From: Synergistaceae bacterium
GTDB taxonomy: Bacteria > Synergistota > Synergistia > Synergistales > Aminobacteriaceae
DNA: 39,234 nucleotides
Reading direction: 5' to 3'
Assembly (NCBI GenBank): GCA_017446055.1
Contig: JAFSRQ010000004.1
Coordinates: 1 to 39,234 of the forward strand
Both the position numbers and the translations under genes were made by a program. Within the stretch, counting starts at the first letter, position 1; each line of letters opens with the position of its first letter. Below are positions 22,681 through 31,210 of the stretch, one piece after another. The notes under the pieces are model-generated. The model worked only from the letters and a program-made list of their open reading frames with translations, was not told where the DNA came from and did no database searches.

Positions 22681-25500
22681 TTATACCTTACTTCGCTTCC
22701 TAACCTTCAGCTTCGCACCAGACCCCGCAATCCCCTCGTACATCTCCATCAGTGCCCCGGCAATCTCATCTTCCCCCATCCCGGCATCAAACCCATACGC
22801 CCGGCACACAGCCTCGTCATTCCTCTCATGTGCGGCCCTCAAAGCAGGCGGCATCACCAAGTCATTGTACAGCTCCGCATACGTGCTTTCAGGCGACAGC
22901 GCACGAGCCTCCAGAATCCCACGCGCGGTCTGCGTTATGATCTCCCTAAATCCCCCCTCGTCATTGGGGACTTGCTGCCTTTCTCCGCCCATGCTAAGGG
23001 GAAGCCGGGAGGGGTCAGGCCACGGGAACGGGTTGTACACCACCTGCGCCGAATACCTGTAATCCACCTCAAGCCGTCCCGCAACTCTCCTCATCCACGC
23101 CATATGTACCCTGCTCGTCAAAACTCCGAATGTGTACAGGTCAGCATCAGGAATAATCCTCAGCCCATCACCCGGCACAACAGAATCATCAAGGAAGCCC
23201 ATCGGTATATACAGCCTGCGTTCTGATGACGTGTAAGGGATTGCAAGATACCTCTTAGGATTGAGAGTATCACGGAAAAGCCAGGAGGTATTTGCGAGCT
23301 TCTGACGGTCTGGAGCTCCGGCTAATCTCGCTTCCTTGCACATTCTTATCCTCTCCATAACGGGAGGCATTGAGGCCAAATCGTGAGGGGTAGCGTCGAC
23401 AAGCCACAAGCAATAACGCTCCTCATTGTGTATAAACTCTCTGCCCATCATGTAACGCTTTATCCATCTCTCAGCTTTGGGACATTTCTCCAGAAGTTCA
23501 GCCCTCTCTTCAGGCGTTAAGAGCAAATGCCCGCCGTCCGCTGGTCTGTTTCCTCCCATCATGGCCGGTACATTTGGTGTAAGGGACTTCGTCGCGCTCC
23601 TGACGAAAATATTTCTCCCCTCAACAAGATACGGGCTGATGTTGCTGACTGTCTTTGTGCTGCCGTCCGGGTAAATGAGCAGCCTTGCCTTGCCCTCATC
23701 GTGAACGCTGAAGCCTATTACGACTATGTGAACGTGCGCTTCCTCCAATGACTCGCTCTCCCATATGAACGCTGTGTGCGCGAAGTCTATGTGTATACCG
23801 AAAAGGTCAAGCAGCGGTTCCCAGACGTAAGCAACCTGTTCGCCCTGGCAGATTGAGTTTGTCGATACGAAGGCGGCCTTTGCTTTTGTCCCGGCCATGT
23901 ACTGCGAGGCTTTGTAGTACCACGCGGCGACGTAATCGGTTTTTCCGGCGGTCGTGTAGGGGATGCCAGACTCGTTGACGTAGACACTGAGCATGTCGCG
24001 TTTCTGGTCTGCGTTCTGGGACGAGTAGCCGATGAAGGGAGGGTTGCCGATGATGTATGTGTTCTCTGAGGGGGGGAGGAAGTCCGGCCATGACGTGCGG
24101 AGTGCGTTGGCTTCGAGTATGTTTGCTGACGTTGAGAGCGGGAAGAGGGCATCGCCGGGGTTTGCGCCGGGATTGGCCTTGAGGAACATCTGAGCTTCGG
24201 CAATCCATAGGGCTGTACGTGCTACTGCTGCTGCGAAGGGGTTAATCTCGATGCCGTAGAACTGTTCGATTGACACCTGAAGGAATGTGAATGTTCCCTG
24301 CTGTTCTGGTTCGAGGATGCGTATGATTTCGTGCTCAATCCTGCACAGCGACATGTAAGTCTCGGTGAGGAAGTTCCCGGAGCCGCAAGCCGGGTCAAAA
24401 AATTTCAGGGCAGTGAGCTTCTTTAGGAGTGCTTTGAGCTTTGCGGGATTCCTGCCTGCATCTTTGAGCTCGGACTTCAGGCCGTTCATGAAGAGGAAAT
24501 CTATGGCCTTGTGGATGTTCTGTGTTGTGGTGTAATGCATTCCTCCGATTTTGCGGTCATTCCGGGACTTGCCTTTGTTCTTGCGGTCGCTGAGGATTGA
24601 CTCGAAGATTGCGCCGAATATTGTCGGGTTAATCTCGCTCCAGTCGAAGCCTTCTGACATGTCTTCGAGGATTATGCGCAAGGGTTCTCCCTCGATGTTG
24701 GGTATCTCAATGTTGCCGTCGCTGAACAGTCCGCCGTTTACGTAGGGGAAAGCGTCAATGTCTGCCTCAAGGTAGGGATCCCGTTCGTTCTTCTTCGTGT
24801 TGAGGACTCTGAACAGCTCCGAGAGTGCGAGCCTGGCCATGCTTGAGCGTGCTTTGAGGTAGTCGTGGAACTGAGATTTTCGGAACAGCCCGGAGTCCTC
24901 AGCGTAAAGGAGAAAGACTATTCGGACGCAAAAAATGTTGAGGCTTCTCCGTGAAGAGTCGTTGACGGACTTGTAGCGTTTGAGGAGTTCGTCGCGTAAT
25001 TTTTCGGCGAGGAGTCCGGCCTGAATGGAGATTCTTTCCTCGCGGGACAAGGTCATTTCGCGGGTGATTATGACGGCAAGATTATTCTTCTCGCGCTCGA
25101 TGTCATGAACGGGAATGATGCGGGGCGGAGCTTTGGGTGTCTCCATGTCGTGAATGTGAATCTCCCGGAAATTGCTGACGATGATGAAGCGTCCCTGCTG
25201 TGATGCCGGGAGTCCGTCCCTGTAACGTTTGGCCTGCTGGAAGGGAGTCAGTGATGAGCCGTCAGACTGGGGGATGGGCTTGCTTAGGTCGATGTCGCTG
25301 GATTTCTGCTCAATGATTGTGCCGGTTAGGGGAATGAACGCATCGATGTAGCTTTTGTGTTCGAGGTCGACTGTTTTCTCGAAGTCGATGAACTGCAAGG
25401 GGTCATGAACTCCTAGAACGTCATGAAGGAGCTGAAACCAGAATTTTTGTGTGTCGCTTTTCTCGCGGCCATCGCCGGGCCAGTAGTCAGAGAACGGCAA
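22681..25500 (-). CDS. single-chain restriction-modification enzyme (MmeI-like, type IIG/IIL)
   Basis: 939-residue fusion of nuclease, adenine methyltransferase and target-recognition regions. N-terminal nuclease: Asp 53 followed by E64-Q-K66 (D-x10-ExK, PD-(D/E)XK type). Methyltransferase: SAM motif FDPACGSGNF (368-377) and catalytic NPPF (486-489), the form found in N6-adenine methylases. A helical connector lies between them. The C-terminal third holds the target-recognition region and the family-typical SERRYLPIG-like stretch (SSERRLYIPMGF). TTG 25500 with AGGAGGG 8 nt upstream is the start. One polypeptide would both methylate and cleave. The recognition sequence cannot be deduced. An inverted repeat involving its ribosome site is described separately. 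Confidence 0.87.
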   Translation of the reverse strand: MPFSDYWPGDGREKSDTQKFWFQLLHDVLGVHDPLQFIDFEKTVDLEHKSYIDAFIPLTGTIIEQKSSDIDLSKPIPQSDGSSLTPFQQAKRYRDGLPASQQGRFIIVSNFREIHIHDMETPKAPPRIIPVHDIEREKNNLAVIITREMTLSREERISIQAGLLAEKLRDELLKRYKSVNDSSRRSLNIFCVRIVFLLYAEDSGLFRKSQFHDYLKARSSMARLALSELFRVLNTKKNERDPYLEADIDAFPYVNGGLFSDGNIEIPNIEGEPLRIILEDMSEGFDWSEINPTIFGAIFESILSDRKNKGKSRNDRKIGGMHYTTTQNIHKAIDFLFMNGLKSELKDAGRNPAKLKALLKKLTALKFFDPACGSGNFLTETYMSLCRIEHEIIRILEPEQQGTFTFLQVSIEQFYGIEINPFAAAVARTALWIAEAQMFLKANPGANPGDALFPLSTSANILEANALRTSWPDFLPPSENTYIIGNPPFIGYSSQNADQKRDMLSVYVNESGIPYTTAGKTDYVAAWYYKASQYMAGTKAKAAFVSTNSICQGEQVAYVWEPLLDLFGIHIDFAHTAFIWESESLEEAHVHIVVIGFSVHDEGKARLLIYPDGSTKTVSNISPYLVEGRNIFVRSATKSLTPNVPAMMGGNRPADGGHLLLTPEERAELLEKCPKAERWIKRYMMGREFIHNEERYCLWLVDATPHDLASMPPVMERIRMCKEARLAGAPDRQKLANTSWLFRDTLNPKRYLAIPYTSSERRLYIPMGFLDDSVVPGDGLRIIPDADLYTFGVLTSRVHMAWMRRVAGRLEVDYRYSAQVVYNPFPWPDPSRLPLSMGGERQQVPNDEGGFREIITQTARGILEARALSPESTYAELYNDLVMPPALRAAHERNDEAVCRAYGFDAGMGEDEIAGALMEMYEGIAGSGAKLKVRKRSKV

Positions 25501-25506
25501 AATGAT

Positions 25507-25568
25507 GTCCCTCCTGTGAGAGTGTATGTGATGGATACGGGGTAATTGTACACTTTCGGAGGAGGGAC
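25507..25568 (-). promoter_or_regulatory. inverted repeat able to mask the ribosome site of the RM gene, with internal -10
   Basis: On the minus strand GTCCCTCCT (25568-25560) is exactly complementary to AGGAGGGAC (25515-25507), which contains the RM gene's Shine-Dalgarno. Between them a TACAAT (25550-25545) could be a promoter -10. Read-through RNA from the toxin-antitoxin side would carry both arms; RNA from the internal promoter would not. Confidence 0.5.
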
Positions 25569-25578
25569 GTATGATATA

Positions 25579-25875
25579 TCAGAGACCTAATATTTCGGAA
25601 TGCGAGCCAAGACTCTCAAGCCTCAGAACGTCATCGTCAATATACGCGTATACCAGTAGCAAGTCCGGGCGGATATGGCATTCGCGGTAACCTTCCCAGT
25701 TGTTATGAAGTGCGTGGTCATGGTATTTCTCAGGAAGCGGAAGACCCAGAGCAAGAGCATCTACAACGTTGTCAAGTTCTCCGCCTTCTGCCACAATATC
25801 GCGATACCTGCCCTTAAGTGCCTGCTTTAAATCACGCCGAAATCTTCTGCTGCGTTCTGCAATTCTCTTCATCAT
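25579..25875 (-). CDS. YafQ-family type II toxin (RelE/ParE superfamily)
   Basis: 98-residue ribonuclease toxin that cleaves mRNA on the ribosome. The family pattern is complete: FRRDLKQALK, LDNVVDALALGLPLPEKYHDHALHN, then YRECHIRPDLLLVYAYIDD and the C-terminal LGSHSEIL with the conserved His. YafQ-type enzymes use His residues of the RECHI and GSHSE motifs for catalysis. ATG 25875 or 25872 lies inside the 3' end of the upstream partner gene; the 44-nt overlap is typical of toxin-antitoxin pairs. It is encoded after the antitoxin, as usual for DinJ-YafQ. Confidence 0.88.
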   Translation of the reverse strand: MMKRIAERSRRFRRDLKQALKGRYRDIVAEGGELDNVVDALALGLPLPEKYHDHALHNNWEGYRECHIRPDLLLVYAYIDDDVLRLESLGSHSEILGL

Positions 25876-26161
25876 TCATCTCATCGACAGCTTCAGTTCG
25901 TACCTCGTTCATCCAGTCATGGAACTCTTCAAGTGTCATAAGATGTGGATGAATACCATTCCTCACCTCGTACATTGACGCAATTGTGTCTCTTGTCGGG
26001 TTGCCGAACCTGTCGAACATCGGCTCAGGCTCTCTCTCTTCGTCCTGGTCATAAGCCGGGTCGTAGTCGTAAGTCTCGATAAGCTCCTCGATTTCCTCAT
26101 CAGTCAGCTTCCTTGTCGGCTGAACCCATGGCCGTGCTGTCCTCGTCAATACTTCCTCCAT
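25832..26161 (-). CDS. putative antitoxin partner of the YafQ-like toxin
   Basis: 109-residue, strongly acidic protein. AGGAGG with 8-nt spacing selects ATG 26161 rather than GTG 26170. It overlaps the toxin gene by 44 nt. The N-terminal half (LTDEEIEELIETYDYDPAYDQDEE) is unlike the ribbon-helix-helix of DinJ. The C-terminal part (TRDTIASMYEVRNGI...MTLEEFHDWMNEV) resembles the toxin-binding tail of RelB/DinJ antitoxins. Its identity as antitoxin rests mainly on position, acidity and overlap. The DNA-binding function may therefore be absent or different. Confidence 0.7.
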   Translation of the reverse strand: MEEVLTRTARPWVQPTRKLTDEEIEELIETYDYDPAYDQDEEREPEPMFDRFGNPTRDTIASMYEVRNGIHPHLMTLEEFHDWMNEVRTEAVDEMNDEENCRTQQKISA

Positions 26162-26175
26162 GATTATCACCTCCT

Positions 26176-26937
26176 TTAGTGGCCATGCGGAGTAATATCC
26201 AGCATTGCCCGCTCATATATCAGGTCAGACTGAAGCATGACGCAGAAACACGCACTTAACGGGATAATCGCCAGCCATATCGTGCGCTCCTTCAGGTATG
26301 ACGACAACGCAGTAACTATTATCCCCCCGAACATGAACGCGAGAATGAGCTTCACATGCTTGAGCATCTTGGCGCGGGCTTCGGCTTCCTGGTCATGATG
26401 CTTGATGATGCGGGCGATTGATATTCCTATCTGGCGGACGTGGTTCGTAACAAAAAGAGTCGCCATAGGGATGCCTTCTGCCTGACGGAATGTGTTGAAC
26501 TGCATCGCGCACAGGAAGTTTATCATCACCTGCACAATCTGATCCGGCCATGAAAACGGAATGAACCCTATCATGAACAGAACGAGCATCTCAGTCCCGA
26601 CAAGAGCCGTCTCCCAGCGTATGAATATAGTGCGGCTGACTTTCTCCGGCAGTATCTCCGATATTATTGTGCCGAGTACATACGCCGCGAACGGAATCAG
26701 GTAGTACAGCGCGACACCGTAACGCCCCCAGCCTATTGCCGCAGTCATCTTCACGATATTTCCTGTCTGGGCGTTGCAGAAGACTTGTCCCCGCAGGCTG
26801 TATGTGTAGAGTCCCATCATCCCCCCGGCGACCGCAAGAAGCTCGAATATGTAGTACTTCTCACACGTCAGGTAATGCTCACGGTGAAGCTCGTTATGTT
26901 TCTGCCTGTGTTCCTCACTCTTGAACTGTTCCTGCAT
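26176..26937 (-). CDS. YoaK/DUF1275 family membrane protein
   Basis: 253-residue membrane protein with about six hydrophobic segments. The family signature is seen as LAVAGGMMGLYTYSLRGQVFCNAQTGNIV, with the second hallmark FLCAMQFNTFRQ. Function is unknown; DUF1275 proteins are often called putative transporters. A charged, His-rich cytoplasmic N-terminus (EEHRQKHNELHREH) precedes the first helix. The gene overlaps the end of the helicase-nuclease gene by 23 nt and is followed closely by the antitoxin gene (14 bp), so all may share a transcript. Confidence 0.87.
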   Translation of the reverse strand: MQEQFKSEEHRQKHNELHREHYLTCEKYYIFELLAVAGGMMGLYTYSLRGQVFCNAQTGNIVKMTAAIGWGRYGVALYYLIPFAAYVLGTIISEILPEKVSRTIFIRWETALVGTEMLVLFMIGFIPFSWPDQIVQVMINFLCAMQFNTFRQAEGIPMATLFVTNHVRQIGISIARIIKHHDQEAEARAKMLKHVKLILAFMFGGIIVTALSSYLKERTIWLAIIPLSACFCVMLQSDLIYERAMLDITPHGH

Positions 26938-29900
26938 TTTTCACGCAGCCTTTCTTGAACGGACATTTTCCGCAGTGATTGTGATTCGCAGGGTATGACT
27001 CACTTTTCCCGGAAGCACATTCTCTTGCGGTTCTCTCTATTCTCTCACGTATTGACGCAAAATCTGCAACCACTCTTGAGGCTGTCTTGTTCTCACGCAG
27101 GAATACTGTTACGGCGTTAACGCTTTCTGCCTTCGTCTTGTCGTGGATTATATATGCGTAAAAGTCCAGCTGTGAGTCATAGAGTCCTTCGGGGACATCA
27201 TCAATCGCCGTAATCTTGTAGTCGACCACATTATTCCCGTAAACAGCATCAACAGACCCGGCCATGACAGTATCATCATTGAGCGGAAGCCTGAACCTGT
27301 ATTCGCGCTCAACCTCCGGCTCATTCCTCAGAGTAACGCCTAAATCACTGGCGGCAAAAGTCATCAGCCACTTGCGCAGGGTCTCTTTGTCGCAGTGCCT
27401 CCAGGTATCACGAAGCCAGCCCGGCAGCATTCCCAGAGTATCACGGTCATAAAGCAGAGAGTCCAAATCCGACTCGTAGTCATCACTCTTGGGCCGCCGG
27501 GACAAAATCCAGTGCGCAAGACTCCCAAGTGCCGCCCCGCCGTGAACGTCATCATCAGAGTCATTCCCCCTGTCAGGAAGCTCCCACGTGAGAGTCCGCC
27601 CTTGACGGTATTTCCGCCGCCACGCATAAGGACACCACTCATACAGCGCGAAAGATGTCGCCGAAATCTGACGCAGGGAACGTTCCGCCTTCACCGTCTG
27701 AACCTGAGTCAGCTTCCGCGTGTTCTCATCATGGCCGGAAGAAGTCGCGGTGTTCTCTCCGCCAGCACTCAGGATTTCGGGTTTCACTCCGTCAAGACTC
27801 CTCAGCATGAAGTCCGACCATGTATCAGGATACCCCCTCGCTGTAGTGTCTCCTGTCTTGGTGTCGATGGGCTTAATCAGTCCGCAGAATATCAGGCTGT
27901 CCTGAGCGCGTGTGCAGGCAACGTAGAACAGACGCTCTTCCTCTTCCGTGTCTCCTTGTTCGGATAAGAGCTTGTGCCATTCCGACAATTTCGGCCTGAA
28001 CTTATCCGGCAGTTTCTCGTCAGGCAGCTTGCTGAAGACTAGTCCCAAATCACGCGAGGGCTTGAGCGCGTCTCTGTCGGCATTCTTCTTTGTCCTGTCA
28101 GCAAATACCACTGTTACGGGGTACTCAAGTCCTTTTGCCGAATGCACCGTGCCGAGCCTCACAGCGTTTTCACCGTCATCATGCCAGGCAGGCTCCTCAT
28201 ACTGCGAGCTGTTCCTGACTGAGCGGGTCATGTATTCGGCGCATGATACGAGGCTGGACGATGCTGTTGACTGAAATTCGCGGGCAATCCTGAGAGCGAG
28301 CCTTACGTTGCGGAGGACTCTAAGCCTGTCTTTTTCCGGGTAACATGAGAGCCAGTCCCTTTTTCTGTCATAGAACGCAATAATCCCGGAAGCACCTTCG
28401 TTTTCGCCGACAACAGAAAGGTATTCCAGCCGTGAATATGCCTCCGGGAGATTTCTGCGCATAAGCTCAATGGGGGTATGGGATCTGTCTGCGGGCTTGG
28501 ACTTGTCTTCAGGGCGGGGGTTTCTTGCGGGCATGAGGCATTTTGTGATTGCGTCATCTTCCTTCACGCCTGAGAACGGGGACATGAGCCATCCCATGAC
28601 GGAGAAATCATCGCTGAAATCCGCGGCTGCCCTGAGAGTGCAGACTATATCGCCGATTTCCCCGCGGCTGAAGTAGTCGTTGCTCCTGTCCTGCACTGAC
28701 GGTATGCCCCAACGCTCTAACGCCTCCTCAAGGACGCTGAAGCATCCCCGGCCCCTTGCGAGAATGGCGAAGTCCGAGTATTTCACCGGGCGTGTTTCAC
28801 CCTGCTTCTTGTCCCATATAGTTAGATGAAGGTCATTCACCCATGATGATATTTTCCCGGCAAGCTGTGAGGCCAAAATCCTGCGGCTGTTTTCTGCACC
28901 GTCATCATTCCTCAGAAGGTACACGCTGAAGGGCGGCATTGTCCCGGACTCCCGGCCGTCTGCATTATTCGCGGGGGATAAGGCGTTGTACTTCACATCC
29001 TTCATGGCTTCCTGTCGGCTTATTCCGTCCGGCCACAGGTGCGAGAACATAGCGTTTATCCGTGAGAGGAGAATTTCGCGGGTCCTGAAGCTGGTATCGA
29101 GATGAATCTTGCGGGTGTCATTGTGGCGCATAATGTCGGCGAAAAGTTTAGGCTCTGCGTGCCGGAACTTGTAGATTGACTGCTTAGGGTCTCCCACAGC
29201 GAAAAGCCCGGAGTTGTCATCATACTTCCTGAGAGCCTCAATCATTCCGAACTGGAGTCGGTCTGTGTCCTGGAACTCGTCAACAAGTATATGCCTGAAT
29301 GCACGGCGGATACCTCTGCTTTCGACCGTGCGTTTTGCGTGAAGTATCATGTCCGAGAAAGACAGGAGGCCGCGCTTTGATTTCATCTTGTCCCATATTC
29401 CCCAGGAGACCGCGCAGAATTTCATGAGTGTCCTGCGCATAGACGCTTCTTCTTTCGTGAGGGGGGACTCGAAACCTGCCGCAATATTCCGTGCTGTAGC
29501 AGGCTCTTTCTTCCGCCAGTCAGACAATGTGTTTTCTACAGGACTTTCACGAAGAGACACAAGCGCATCACTTCTGCCGATAAAGTCAGGGTTGTTCGCT
29601 ATGCCGTCATAAAATTTCCTGAGACTGTCATCATCAGCAGGAGGGTTAATTCTCATTCCGTCAAGAAAATCATTGAGTGCATTTCCGGCTTTGTCTGTGC
29701 GTCTGACATCTGCAACTCGTATATTCTTCCACAAGTCCCAAGCCCTTGACCATATCGGACTCAGCAATGCCATGACTTTATTCCCGGCATCAGCTATAAG
29801 GCACGAGTCATCATCAGCCCATTTCATCATGTCCTGCCACGAGAGTCCTGACGACGCATGAAGGTCAGCAACTTTCCTCGCAAAGGCAGCAAGAGTCCCC

Positions 29901-30454
29901 GCGCCCCATTTCCCAGCGGCGGCGTTCATATATTCGTCATGGTCAAGAGATTTGGCGGCTGTGAGTATCTCGCCTCCCGTATAATTCTGAGCGAGCCTTC
30001 CGAGAGTCGCAAACTCAGCGGCCTTCCGTATGTCCTCCCAGAACGATTGCTCCTGATACGCTGAAATCACCGATGCCATAGGGTCAATGTCCAGCGACAG
30101 ACCCGACTCGCGTATCAGCCTCGTGGAGAATGCGTGTATGGTCGAAATCCACGAGTCAGACAGGCCGTCAAGTATCTTCTGCCGCCGTTCTTCATTCGGG
30201 AAAAGGTGAAGTGATTCTGCTATGAGCTGCTCTATTCGTGCTTTCATTTCTCCTGCGGCTGCGTCCGTGAAGGTCAGGGTGAGAATATCCGAGGGCAATA
30301 AATCATCATCATCAAGCAGTAATCTCAGGTAACGCTGTGAGAGAACCCAAGTTTTTCCCGTACCTGCTCCTGCCTCAACGGTTATGGTCTTGTCATCGGC
30401 TGTTACTGCATCGCGCTGACCTTTGGGTGTGTCTTGGGGAAGAAAATTTGTCAT
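26915..30454 (-). CDS. AddA-like UvrD/PcrA helicase with Fe-S RecB-type nuclease domain
   Basis: 1179-residue superfamily 1 helicase-nuclease for double-strand break processing. Helicase motifs in order: Q-motif region at the N-terminus, Walker A AGAGTGKT (28-35), TLTFTDAAA, motif II VDEFQDTD, motif III GDPKQSIYKFR, motif V GTVHSAKGLEYP and motif VI YVACTRAQDSL. The C-terminal nuclease shows LGSLAHWIL, GSVDAVYG and VVDYKIT (the D-x-K metal site). Cysteines at ALYEWCPYAW and at the extreme end (CGKCPFKKGC) fit the four-Cys iron-sulfur staple known from AddB-type nucleases, which is unusual for an AddA-like chain. No addB-like gene is next to it in this window. Confidence 0.88.
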   Translation of the reverse strand: MTNFLPQDTPKGQRDAVTADDKTITVEAGAGTGKTWVLSQRYLRLLLDDDDLLPSDILTLTFTDAAAGEMKARIEQLIAESLHLFPNEERRQKILDGLSDSWISTIHAFSTRLIRESGLSLDIDPMASVISAYQEQSFWEDIRKAAEFATLGRLAQNYTGGEILTAAKSLDHDEYMNAAAGKWGAGTLAAFARKVADLHASSGLSWQDMMKWADDDSCLIADAGNKVMALLSPIWSRAWDLWKNIRVADVRRTDKAGNALNDFLDGMRINPPADDDSLRKFYDGIANNPDFIGRSDALVSLRESPVENTLSDWRKKEPATARNIAAGFESPLTKEEASMRRTLMKFCAVSWGIWDKMKSKRGLLSFSDMILHAKRTVESRGIRRAFRHILVDEFQDTDRLQFGMIEALRKYDDNSGLFAVGDPKQSIYKFRHAEPKLFADIMRHNDTRKIHLDTSFRTREILLSRINAMFSHLWPDGISRQEAMKDVKYNALSPANNADGRESGTMPPFSVYLLRNDDGAENSRRILASQLAGKISSWVNDLHLTIWDKKQGETRPVKYSDFAILARGRGCFSVLEEALERWGIPSVQDRSNDYFSRGEIGDIVCTLRAAADFSDDFSVMGWLMSPFSGVKEDDAITKCLMPARNPRPEDKSKPADRSHTPIELMRRNLPEAYSRLEYLSVVGENEGASGIIAFYDRKRDWLSCYPEKDRLRVLRNVRLALRIAREFQSTASSSLVSCAEYMTRSVRNSSQYEEPAWHDDGENAVRLGTVHSAKGLEYPVTVVFADRTKKNADRDALKPSRDLGLVFSKLPDEKLPDKFRPKLSEWHKLLSEQGDTEEEERLFYVACTRAQDSLIFCGLIKPIDTKTGDTTARGYPDTWSDFMLRSLDGVKPEILSAGGENTATSSGHDENTRKLTQVQTVKAERSLRQISATSFALYEWCPYAWRRKYRQGRTLTWELPDRGNDSDDDVHGGAALGSLAHWILSRRPKSDDYESDLDSLLYDRDTLGMLPGWLRDTWRHCDKETLRKWLMTFAASDLGVTLRNEPEVEREYRFRLPLNDDTVMAGSVDAVYGNNVVDYKITAIDDVPEGLYDSQLDFYAYIIHDKTKAESVNAVTVFLRENKTASRVVADFASIRERIERTARECASGKSESYPANHNHCGKCPFKKGCVKNAGTVQE

Positions 30455-30474
30455 GCTGTGAATCCTCCTGTGTA

Positions 30475-30510
30475 CAAAAAAACTGACAGGGCTTGTTGTT
30501 CCCTGCCAGT
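30475..30510 (-). terminator. intrinsic terminator after the ferredoxin gene
   Basis: On the minus strand ACTGGCAGGG (30510-30501) pairs with CCCTGTCAGT (30491-30482), followed by seven T. It separates the ferredoxin from the helicase-nuclease gene. Confidence 0.92.
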
Positions 30511-30539
30511 CATAAATTCTGAAAGCTGAATTGTTGCTG

Positions 30540-30713
30540 TTACTGTGAGATTGCGCTTACCGGGCATGTGCCTACGCATGTTCCGCACTCTACGCAAGCG
30601 TCAGCATCTACCTTTGCTTTTCCGCCGTCAACTGCGATTGCTGAAACGGGGCAAGCTCCTACGCATGACTCACATCCTACGCAAGTATCCTGATCTACTA
30701 CTGCCTTTGCCAT
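30540..30713 (-). CDS. small 2[4Fe-4S] ferredoxin
   Basis: 57-residue clostridial-type ferredoxin, a low-potential electron carrier for anaerobic oxidoreductases. Two cluster motifs are complete: CVGCESCVGACPV (Cys 11, 14, 17, 21) and CVECGTCVGTCPV (Cys 40, 43, 46, 50). The two halves are near copies, as expected from the ancient gene duplication. GGGAGG lies 9-10 nt before the ATG. It is a single-gene unit with an extended -10 promoter and its own terminator. The short length explains why it is easily missed by length-filtered gene callers. Confidence 0.95.
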   Translation of the reverse strand: MAKAVVDQDTCVGCESCVGACPVSAIAVDGGKAKVDADACVECGTCVGTCPVSAISQ

Positions 30714-30786
30714 TATATTTTCCTCCCCTCGTGTGAACTTGTTCGTAACCGTTTATCTCGAAGCCCCTCAACTTCTTGACGGGGAA

Positions 30787-30795
30787 ATTATATCA
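30787..30795 (-). promoter_or_regulatory. extended -10 promoter of the ferredoxin gene
   Basis: On the minus strand TGATATAAT, an extended -10 (TGn-TATAAT), lies about 75 bp before the ferredoxin ATG. No good -35 is visible, as often with extended -10 promoters. Confidence 0.5.
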
Positions 30796-30849
30796 CATGA
30801 ATCCAGAATTGCACGTGTTTTGCGTCCCCAACATGCCCGCGATTACGAT

Positions 30850-31210
30850 TCCTCACCGCCGCGCCGCAACATTCCGCAAGCACAACGTATCACTGCCACA
30901 CCGCAACATTCCGCCAGCACAACGCCTCACCGCCTCACCGTAACATTCACGCAGGTACAACGCCTCATCGCCTCACCGCAACATTCCGCAGGCACAACGC
31001 CTCACCGCCTCACCGTAACATTCACGCAGGTACAACGCCTCATCGCCACGCCGTAACATTCCGCAGGCACAACGCCTCACCGCCTCACCGTAACATTCAC
31101 GCAGGTACAACGCCTCATCGCCACGCCGTAACATTCCGCAGGCACAACGCCTCATCGCCTCACCGTAACATTCCCGCAGGCATAACGCCTCACTGTCTCA
31201 CCGTAACATA
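30850..31210 (-). repeat. tandem array of about 9.5 units of 37/38 bp
   Basis: Head-to-tail units share the core (C)GTAACATT[C]CGCAGG[CT]ACAACGCCTCA on the plus strand. Two forms alternate: A (38 bp, with ATTCACGCAGGTAC) and B (37 bp, with ATTCCGCAGGCAC), giving a 75-bp A+B dimer repeated three times between about 30920 and 31143. Outer units are more diverged. The last partial unit contains the TGA stop of the gene at 31190. The 30714-31189 intergenic stretch otherwise holds only the ferredoxin promoter and leader; no gene is supported in it. Confidence 0.9.

Noticed and set aside
30973..31155. 60-residue Cys-containing reading frame across the tandem repeats (minus strand)
   Set aside because: It arises because the 75-bp period is a multiple of three; there is no ribosome site and the outer units break it.
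30850..31210. Tandem repeats as a CRISPR array
   Set aside because: Units follow each other directly with no unique spacers, and no cas genes are near.
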